This document shows positions 1 to 4,383 of a DNA stretch of 5,823 bases, in pieces. Both the position numbers and the translations under genes were made by a program. Origin of the DNA: Chlorobiota bacterium (GTDB lineage Bacteria > Bacteroidota > Ignavibacteria > Ignavibacteriales > Ignavibacteriaceae); the NCBI GenBank assembly GCA_008363265.1, contig RHKR01000172.1, positions 1-5,823 of the forward strand. Reading direction: 5' to 3'. The notes under the pieces are model-generated. The model saw nothing but the letters and a program-made list of their open reading frames with translations, was not told the origin of the DNA and searched no databases. Position 1 is the stretch's first letter, and the number at the start of each line of letters is the position of its first letter.

Positions 1-44
1 ATTGGAATTATAGCGAAGTTATCTCATCATCAACAATTCTTTTT

Positions 45-49
45 GGAGG
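45..49 (+). promoter_or_regulatory. Shine-Dalgarno of the TPR lipoprotein gene
   Basis: GGAGG lies five bases before ATG 55. It decides the start codon in favour of ATG 55 over the in-frame TTG at 43, which lies within and just before this motif. It is the only clear Shine-Dalgarno sequence in front of a gene in this window. Confidence 0.7.
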
Positions 50-54
50 TTGAA

Positions 55-771
55 ATGTGGCGGGTATTTTCCATCGTACTGTTTTTAGCATTCACCTTGG
101 GAGGGTGTAAACCGGGGATCGAGGACCATCTCAAAAACGGGACAGCGAAGTGTGAAAAAGAAGACCACAAAGGGGCGATAGCTGATTTTACGCTGGCGAT
201 TGAGGCGGATCCTCAGGCGGATTCAGCTTACTTGAAGAGGGGAAAATGCAGGAAGCATCTTAAAGAATACAAAGAAGCACTGCGGAATTTCGGTAAAGCT
301 ATTGAACTAAACCCAAAGAGCAGTGAGGCTTTTTTCAATATGGCATTTTGTCAGGCAGAGTTAAAAAACCTGCAAGCTGCACTTGAAAACTATGACAGAA
401 CAATAGAACTTGATCCCAAGGATATAGATGCTTTCTACAACAGGGGGATTGTGAATCACGATATGGGTAAATATCAAGATGCCATCGATGACTACACAAA
501 AGCGATTACTTTGAATCCCGGTTACGAAGACGCTTATTACAACAGAGGAATCAGTAAATTTTCTCTCGAAGATTACGCCGGAGCACTTGCGGATTTCAGC
601 AAAGCGATTGAACTAAATCCAAAAGCAGCAGATGCATGGGAACGCAGAGGCACTTGCAAACAAAAACTTGATGATCCCTCAGGGGCATGTGACGACTGGG
701 CAAATGCTGTCGAGCTTGGTGATACAACCGCTCAGGAGAAAATTGAAAAATATTGTCTGGAGGGGAATTGA
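55..771 (+). CDS. TPR-repeat lipoprotein, 238 aa
   Basis: A secreted, lipid-anchored protein made almost entirely of tetratricopeptide repeats, so probably a protein-protein interaction scaffold; the partner is unknown. Residues 1-18 form a lipoprotein signal peptide (hydrophobic stretch VFSIVLFLAFTL, lipobox LGGC, Cys18). Five full 34-residue TPR units follow at about 21-54, 55-88, 89-122, 123-156 and 157-190, most ending in a variant of KAIELNPK; a degenerate sixth unit at 191-224 ends in AVELGD, and the protein ends at EKYCLEGN. I place the start at ATG 55 because GGAGG (45-49) sits five bases upstream; an in-frame TTG at 43 overlaps that site and is unlikely. The repeats are also visible in DNA: 295-318 and 601-624 match at 21 of 24 bases, 306 bp (three units) apart. 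The last 46 codons plus stop recur at 2576-2716. The gene converges on the ATPase gene, 30 bp away. The family call is firm and the function is not known. Confidence 0.9.
   Translation: MWRVFSIVLFLAFTLGGCKPGIEDHLKNGTAKCEKEDHKGAIADFTLAIEADPQADSAYLKRGKCRKHLKEYKEALRNFGKAIELNPKSSEAFFNMAFCQAELKNLQAALENYDRTIELDPKDIDAFYNRGIVNHDMGKYQDAIDDYTKAITLNPGYEDAYYNRGISKFSLEDYAGALADFSKAIELNPKAADAWERRGTCKQKLDDPSGACDDWANAVELGDTTAQEKIEKYCLEGN
631..771 (+). repeat. Direct repeat, left copy (3' end of the TPR gene)
   Basis: Left copy of a 141-bp direct repeat whose right copy is at 2576-2716, 1,945 bp downstream, with 135 of 141 positions identical. The pair flanks the whole ATPase/nuclease gene in direct orientation. 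Homologous recombination between the copies would remove that gene and restore a single intact TPR gene. Confidence 0.8.
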
Positions 772-801
772 ATCAAGTCCGCAGGCAGGCTTTGTTTGAT
801 T

Positions 802-2337
802 TCACTCAACAACAAAAGTGATTTCTTCTCTGGTAAAACTCACACCAAGAAGTATCAGTTTTTTACCTGAGGAGATGTATTTTTCGTAATATTTCTTATT
901 CCTGATCTGCTTTAAGCCATCCTCCGCCGGAAGATCGTATTTGAACTCTATTATATATATCTTATCAACGAATTCTATTACCCCATCGATCCTGCCGATG
1001 TTGGTACTCACCTCAGACTCCATCTGTATCCTGGACATATACATTATCATGATGAACAGGGAGTGGTAAAACTTCTCCTGCGGGATATGGAGGTTGGAAG
1101 GTATCTGCGCAAATAGAGATTTTAGAATAGCCAGGAAGGCCGGCAAGTCTTCGTTTAACAGGGCGTTCCTCAGGGTGGAGATGCCTGCGGTTACAAAATC
1201 GGAATCAGTGGTGGAAGCATCAGCAAACAGGTAACTGTAAAGCGAGTCCTTCACTTCAAAATTGGGAAAATCGAGTCTGTAAACCTGTCTGAAATTATCC
1301 AGATAACCAGATTTAATTGTCAGATAACCCGTCTGAAACAACAGATTGATCAACGATACGGGACCTGTGCCGATGTTATCGAAAGAGGTCTCAACCGCAA
1401 GCGTGTTTTGAATCGATGAAACATCGTAGTTTTTCGCGGCGATGAGTCTGATCAGAAAATTTGGCGAGCCTGATGTAAACCAGTAATTCCGGAAATTTGA
1501 ATCCGAGAAGAAGTTCAGGACCGAAAATGGATTGTAGAGAAAATTGTTCCCGTCCCAACTGTATCCGTTATACCACAACTTCATTTCCTGAAGCAGCAAC
1601 TCCTCTGAAACTGTGAATTTTTCAGTGGATCTTGCGATATGCTCCCGGAAAGATGATTCCAGTTCCTCCTGGCTATAGCCGAAAAGAGTAGTGAATTTTG
1701 AGTCCAGAGTAACATCAGATATTTGATTCAGCCCGGAGAACAATGAAAGTTTTGCAAACTTGCTCACTCCGGTGAAAAAAGCGAAACGGATAATTCCATC
1801 AAGACCCTTGAGCGGTGAGTAAAGATTCCTCAGGATATCCCTGTTGGAATCGGCCTTTTCCTGATCATTAAAATGATCAGTAATTGGCTTATCATACTCA
1901 TCGATCAGGATCACCACCCTTTTGTTAAACTTGCCATAGAGCGATTCCACGAGGCTGGCGAGGTACAGCGATCTTACTGAAGTATCAATGCTCACACCAT
2001 ACTCACCGGCAATTGTTACTATTTTTTCAGAGATCGAATCTTCCAGCACAGAGGGAGTGGAATTGTCGGTTGTCGAGAAATCCAGCCTGATCACCGGATA
2101 TGAATTCCAGCCCGCATAATCGTAGAGTGCCAGACCTTTAAATAGCTCCCTGTTCCCCTTGAAGAACTCTTCAAGAGTCGAAATAAACAACGATTTTCCA
2201 AATCTTCTGGGACGGGATATGAAGGCATAACTGTAATTTTCAATCAGGGACGGAATGAAAGAAGTTTTGTCAACATAGATATAGTTGTCCCCGCGAAGTT
2301 TCGCGAAATCCTGAATTCCGATTGGGAGACTTTTCAT
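802..2337 (-). CDS. AAA-ATPase-like / PD-(D/E)XK nuclease-fold protein, 511 aa
   Basis: Two-domain protein of the AAA-ATPase-like (Pfam AAA-ATPase_like) plus C-terminal PD-(D/E)XK (PDDEXK_9, formerly DUF1703) family, which is often multi-copy in Bacteroidota and relatives. The N-terminus (KLRGDNYIYVDKT, 14-25) is typical of the family. A Walker A-like motif RPRRFGKS is at 42-49, Walker B VVILIDEYD at 141-149, and FAFFTGVSKF at about 185-194 lies in the expected post-Walker B strand. Near the C-terminus GRIDGVIEF (448-456, Asp451) and IIEFK (462-466, Glu464 and Lys466) form the nuclease core, followed by Q477 and the KKYYEKY helix. These residues look intact, so catalysis is plausible, but the substrate and role are unknown; toxin, defence or mobile-element roles are all guesses. 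Length is near the family norm. The ATG is preceded only by a weak GGAA. An imperfect -7-like box (TATATTTAC on the minus strand, about 2360-2368) lies upstream. The gene sits between direct repeats of the TPR gene's 3' end (631-771 and 2576-2716). Confidence 0.9.
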   Translation of the reverse strand: MKSLPIGIQDFAKLRGDNYIYVDKTSFIPSLIENYSYAFISRPRRFGKSLFISTLEEFFKGNRELFKGLALYDYAGWNSYPVIRLDFSTTDNSTPSVLEDSISEKIVTIAGEYGVSIDTSVRSLYLASLVESLYGKFNKRVVILIDEYDKPITDHFNDQEKADSNRDILRNLYSPLKGLDGIIRFAFFTGVSKFAKLSLFSGLNQISDVTLDSKFTTLFGYSQEELESSFREHIARSTEKFTVSEELLLQEMKLWYNGYSWDGNNFLYNPFSVLNFFSDSNFRNYWFTSGSPNFLIRLIAAKNYDVSSIQNTLAVETSFDNIGTGPVSLINLLFQTGYLTIKSGYLDNFRQVYRLDFPNFEVKDSLYSYLFADASTTDSDFVTAGISTLRNALLNEDLPAFLAILKSLFAQIPSNLHIPQEKFYHSLFIMIMYMSRIQMESEVSTNIGRIDGVIEFVDKIYIIEFKYDLPAEDGLKQIRNKKYYEKYISSGKKLILLGVSFTREEITFVVE

Positions 2338-2575
2338 GCAATTTCCAATAATGACATTTGTAAATATAAGAAAAGGAGTGAACAGTTGAAGAAGGCCGGA
2401 GAGTGGGGGGATTCAATTCGGGAGTTGTTGACAGGATCAGTCACTCCAGCCACCTCAACATGTTTTCTTAGCATGCAACCATCACACTCCCCTTTGTGCC
2501 ACTCAAACTACACCTAAGACGCTTCGATTGTGTCTTCTTTGGTTGGACATGAAGTGCGAAGCACGGCTGGCAGGC
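2338..2575. other. Non-coding stretch upstream of the ATPase gene
   Basis: No credible gene was found on either strand. The ATPase-proximal part (about 2338-2375) should hold that gene's leader and promoter. The remainder is unlike its neighbours and contains small inverted repeats: GTGC-GAA-GCAC at 2554-2564, and GCTTCG (2521-2526) pairing with CGAAGC (2557-2562). The latter pair lies just before the point where similarity to the TPR gene begins (about 2570-2576), so it could mark a junction of an old insertion or recombination event; that is inference. Confidence 0.4.
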
Positions 2576-2716
2576 GATGCATGGGAACGCAGAGGCACTT
2601 GCAAACAAAAACTTGATGATCTCTCAGGCGCATGTGACGACTGGGCGAAAGCTGTCGAGCTTGGTGATACAACCGCTCAAGAGAAAATTGAAAAATATTG
2701 TCTGGAGGGGAATTAA
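2576..2716 (+). pseudogene. Duplicated 3' fragment of the TPR lipoprotein gene
   Basis: This 141-bp stretch aligns without gaps to 631-771, the last 46 codons plus stop of the TPR gene, with six differences (95.7% identity). The reading frame is kept. The changes are Pro to Leu, Asn to Lys, three synonymous changes and TGA to TAA. Similarity fades within about six bases to the left and ends at the stop codon on the right. No signal peptide, complete TPR unit or Shine-Dalgarno is present, although the frame stays open leftwards to a TTG at 2528 and an ATG at 2549. I read it as the remnant of a displaced or paralogous TPR gene. The high identity means the duplication is recent or that the copies are kept alike by gene conversion. 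Confidence 0.8.
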
Positions 2717-2756
2717 GGTTAAATCCCAATTTCTTAAATATTTTTTTCACAGACTC

Positions 2757-2787
2757 TTGCAAAATATTCATCCCGGTTGTATATTTG
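2757..2787 (+). promoter_or_regulatory. Bacteroidetes-type promoter of tRNA-Asp
   Basis: TATATTTG at 2780-2787 matches the Bacteroidetes -7 consensus TAnnTTTG exactly, and TTG at 2757-2759 sits 20 nt upstream in the -33 position. Transcription would begin around 2793-2796, leaving a leader of about 20 nt before the mature tRNA at 2816. Position relative to the tRNA and the motif match make this the best-supported promoter in the window. It also supports assignment to the Bacteroidota lineage. Confidence 0.6.
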
Positions 2788-2815
2788 AAGTCCAAATCGT
2801 TCTGATTTAGGAAAT

Positions 2816-2889
2816 GGGATTGTAGTTCAGTTGGTTAGAACGCCTGCCTGTCACGCAGGAGGTCGCGAGTTCGAGTCTCGTCGGTCCCG
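2816..2889 (+). tRNA. tRNA-Asp (anticodon GTC)
   Basis: Complete 74-nt cloverleaf. The acceptor stem is GGGATTG (2816-2822) with CGGTCCC (2882-2888), including two G-U pairs. The D-arm is GTTC/GAAC (2825-2828 and 2838-2841). The anticodon stem is CCTGC/GCAGG with loop CTGTCAC (2848-2854), giving anticodon GTC at 2850-2852. The variable loop is AGGTC. The T-arm is GCGAG-TTCGAGT-CTCGT (2865-2881). The discriminator is G2889, as expected for tRNA-Asp. CCA is not encoded. Everything from the anticodon to the 3' end is partly repeated at 3179-3227. Confidence 0.97.
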
Positions 2890-2891
2890 CT

Positions 2892-2917
2892 AAAAAGCCC
2901 GGATTTCCGGGCTTTTT
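2892..2917 (+). terminator. Intrinsic terminator after tRNA-Asp
   Basis: A perfect 11-bp stem, AAAAAGCCCGG (2892-2902) with CCGGGCTTTTT (2907-2917), closes a four-base loop ATTT. The descending arm supplies the T-run. It lies three bases after the tRNA and only 26 bases before the GIY-YIG start codon, so it should reduce read-through from the tRNA into that gene. Confidence 0.9.
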
Positions 2918-2943
2918 CATTTTAAATAACCGGTTTTTCTTCG

Positions 2944-3204
2944 ATGTTTTTTGTTTACATCCTCTATTCAAAATCCATAGACCGCTACTACATCGGTCAA
3001 ACTTCCGATCTCAACAATCGGCTGATTAGACATAACTCCTCATCAACCCGCTTCACAGCTAGAGCTACTGACTGGCAGATCATCTACTCTGAAGAGTACC
3101 TTACCCGGTCTGAAGCAGTAAAAAGAGAATCCTTAATTAAAAAAATGAAAAGTCGAAAATTTTTAGAGGAGCTGATTGGTCACGCAGGAGGTCGTCCCGA
3201 TTGA
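2944..3204 (+). CDS. Stand-alone GIY-YIG nuclease, 86 aa
   Basis: A single-domain GIY-YIG endonuclease of the small UPF0213/YhbQ-like type. Residues VYILYS (4-9) form the GIY-equivalent strand, YIG is at 16-18, the catalytic arginine is Arg26 in LNNRLIRHN, and Glu62 in EAVKRESLIKK is the likely metal-binding glutamate. All core residues are present, so activity is plausible; the target is unknown. The ATG has no Shine-Dalgarno, and there is little room for a promoter between it and the tRNA terminator, so expression may depend on tRNA read-through. The last eight residues (GHAGGRPD, from codon 79 at 3178) are translated mostly from a copy of the tRNA-Asp 3' half. The TGA stop (3202-3204) lies in the loop region of a 16-bp palindrome that interrupts this copy. 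This suggests a nuclease unit inserted into a tRNA gene. The family call is firm. Confidence 0.9.
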   Translation: MFFVYILYSKSIDRYYIGQTSDLNNRLIRHNSSSTRFTARATDWQIIYSEEYLTRSEAVKRESLIKKMKSRKFLEELIGHAGGRPD

Positions 3205-3227
3205 TCGGGAAGTCTCGTCGGTCCCGC
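3179..3227 (+). pseudogene. Broken 3' half of tRNA-Asp
   Basis: It matches the real tRNA from the first anticodon base to one base past the discriminator, in two exact blocks of 16 and 17 bases. The eight bases CGAGTTCG of the T-stem and T-loop (2866-2873) are replaced by a 16-base palindrome at 3195-3210. There is no 5' half, so it cannot fold as a tRNA. It overlaps the last nine codons, including the stop, of the GIY-YIG gene. Confidence 0.85.
3195..3210. repeat. Perfect palindrome inserted in the tRNA remnant
   Basis: TCCCGATTGATCGGGA is a perfect 6-bp inverted repeat (TCCCGA/TCGGGA) around a TTGA loop. It sits exactly where the T-arm of the tRNA copy should be and provides the stop codon of the GIY-YIG frame. 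Similar TCCCGA...TCGGGA palindromes are, from memory, frequent in Bacteroidetes genomes; I cannot test that here. Confidence 0.7.
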
Positions 3228-3230
3228 CAC

Positions 3231-3266
3231 AAAAGTCCTTGTATTTGATACAGGGACTTTTTTATT
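3231..3266 (+). terminator. Intrinsic terminator after the GIY-YIG gene and tRNA remnant
   Basis: AAAAGTCCTTGTAT (3231-3244) pairs with ATACAGGGACTTTT (3248-3261) around loop TTG, with one T-G wobble, followed by more Ts to about 3263. It lies four bases after the tRNA remnant, as the first terminator lies three bases after the real tRNA. It may therefore be the original terminator of the ancestral tRNA-Asp gene. Confidence 0.8.
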
Positions 3267-3478
3267 TTAAACATTTCCACTCCCCTTGATATTCACCTGA
3301 AAAGACCCGGCAAAGTGAAGACAGATGACTTTTGAGTTTTACTAATTCAGATGATCACTATTTTGTGTATTTTGCATCGATAGTACAATAAATTATTTTG
3401 TCCTTTTTCCCAATTCAATCCAAACATCTTTACAAGCCTTTCTTTTTTAAATTTTTCAGCCCGGATCGACGATACACC
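3267..3478. promoter_or_regulatory. AT-rich upstream region of the phosphatase operon
   Basis: This gap must hold the promoter for the phosphatase and the SDR gene, because a terminator ends just before it. Two near-matches to the Bacteroidetes -7 box, both TATTTTG, occur at 3359-3365 and 3368-3374, each one base short of TAnnTTTG. No well-spaced -33 TTG was found for either, so the exact promoter is not settled. The frame is open from TTG 3398, but that stretch reads as Phe-rich untranslated sequence. Confidence 0.3.
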
Positions 3479-4375
3479 ATGGTTTACATCAATAAATATT
3501 ACACAAATTTCTCATTCGTTTTGCTTATCTCTCTATCAGTTATGGTTTTTATTTCTTGTTCGAAAACGAGTGATAACGGGCCAAAGCCCGGACAAAGTTT
3601 AGGTATTGCTTCCATCCCTAACCTGCGAGATATGGGTGGTTACAAAACCACAAATGGAGCCATTGTTTCGAGAGGAATGGTATATCGCTCGAATCAACCC
3701 TTTAACATTAATGCAGGTGACATGCTTTTGCTTGAAAAACTAAATCTTAAGAATGTCTTTGACCTGCGTACCGCCGCCGAGAAAAATGCCGGGCCGGACC
3801 AGTTGCCGGCGGGTGTCAATTATGTTTGGTTGGATGTGCTTGCTGATGTTCCTGCCTCCGGGCCGGCAAATCTGACAAACCTCCTATCGGATCCCAAGCA
3901 AGCGAATACCGAACTTGGTGATGGCAAGGTTGAAGCCCTGTTTAAGAAGGCTTACCGCGATTGCATTTCACTGCCAAGTGCAAAAGCAGCTTACAGGAAA
4001 TTGTTCCTTTCTCTTGGCAACAAAGATCAACTGCCCGTACTTTTCCATTGTGCAACCGGAAAAGACCGTACCGGATGGGCCGCGGCTGCACTGCTGACCC
4101 TGCTTGGCGTGCCAAAGGAAGTGGTTATCGAGGATTACATGCGCAGCAACGACTATATCCTCCCGATGTACGATACTTTAATCCAAAAATTTGTAGCGGC
4201 TGGTGGATCGCCATCCATTCCGGCAGCCATTTTTGGTGTAAAAAAAGAGTACCTCGATGCGGCATTTGATGAAGTGCAAAAAGAATATGGCAGCATCGAA
4301 AAATACTTTTCTGATGGTCTGGGCATTACTCTTGATCAGCAGACCGCCTTGCGGAAATTATACCTCACAGACTGA
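3479..4375 (+). CDS. Lipoprotein tyrosine/lipid phosphatase, 298 aa
   Basis: A cysteine phosphatase of the Y_phosphatase3 type (PF13350-like), which removes phosphate from phosphotyrosine or lipid substrates through a Cys-phosphate intermediate. The N-terminus (1-27) is a signal peptide with the hydrophobic run FVLLISLSVMVF and a loose lipobox FISC (Cys27), so the enzyme is probably an envelope lipoprotein. Family motifs follow: NLRDMGGY (48-55), YRSNQ (69-73), DLR (95-97), and the P-loop HCATGKDRTG with nucleophile Cys191 and Arg197. The Lys-Asp pair in the loop resembles MptpB-like and phosphoinositide-type phosphatases, suggesting a lipid or dual substrate; this is inference. The start is ATG 3479, which gives the signal peptide directly; the frame is open back to TTG 3398 but the extra 27 residues are not signal-like. 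No Shine-Dalgarno is visible. The 3' end is 8 nt from the SDR gene, so co-transcription is likely. Confidence 0.88.
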   Translation: MVYINKYYTNFSFVLLISLSVMVFISCSKTSDNGPKPGQSLGIASIPNLRDMGGYKTTNGAIVSRGMVYRSNQPFNINAGDMLLLEKLNLKNVFDLRTAAEKNAGPDQLPAGVNYVWLDVLADVPASGPANLTNLLSDPKQANTELGDGKVEALFKKAYRDCISLPSAKAAYRKLFLSLGNKDQLPVLFHCATGKDRTGWAAAALLTLLGVPKEVVIEDYMRSNDYILPMYDTLIQKFVAAGGSPSIPAAIFGVKKEYLDAAFDEVQKEYGSIEKYFSDGLGITLDQQTALRKLYLTD

Positions 4376-4383
4376 AGATTTTA

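Larger units (their letters stand above)
2850..3227 (+). mobile_element. Putative GIY-YIG mini-element bounded by tRNA-Asp 3'-half repeats
   Basis: The left boundary repeat is 2850-2890 in the intact tRNA. The right boundary repeat is 3179-3227 in the broken copy. Between them lie a terminator and the GIY-YIG gene. Both repeats contain GTCACGCAGGAGGTCG (2850-2865 and 3179-3194) and AGTCTCGTCGGTCCCGC (2874-2890 and 3211-3227), so one repeat period is about 330 bp. The simplest history is insertion into an older tRNA-Asp gene with rebuilding of its 3' end, leaving the old 3' half displaced downstream. No integrase or transposase is present. Mobility is inferred from structure alone; a decayed tandem tRNA duplication is the main alternative. 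Confidence 0.5.

Noticed and set aside
771..802. Bidirectional terminator between the convergent TPR and ATPase genes
   Set aside because: AATCAA (771-776) and TTGATT (796-801) can pair, but the stem is six AT-rich pairs around a 19-base loop with no T-run, too weak to call.
2528..2716. 62-codon open frame on the plus strand as an independent small gene
   Set aside because: Only its last 46 codons resemble anything, and those are the TPR gene's tail; the preceding codons are unrelated and no Shine-Dalgarno is present. Treated as a gene fragment.
2514..2795. 93-codon open frame on the minus strand
   Set aside because: It runs antisense through the TPR remnant and the region before the tRNA, overlaps the predicted tRNA promoter, and shows no recognisable domain or ribosome binding site.
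2848..3210. Group I intron in the tRNA anticodon loop encoding the GIY-YIG nuclease
   Set aside because: The tRNA at 2816-2889 is uninterrupted and complete, and the intervening 250-300 bp is nearly all nuclease coding sequence with no room for an intron core.
3398..3478. TTG 3398 as the phosphatase start
   Set aside because: The extra 27 residues are Phe/Pro/Lys-rich and would place the signal peptide internally; ATG 3479 gives a normal N-terminal lipoprotein signal.
3915..4269. Open frames in other frames within the phosphatase gene (3915-4097 and 3961-4269)
   Set aside because: They are alternate-frame shadows of a gene whose P-loop and family motifs are clear in the main frame.
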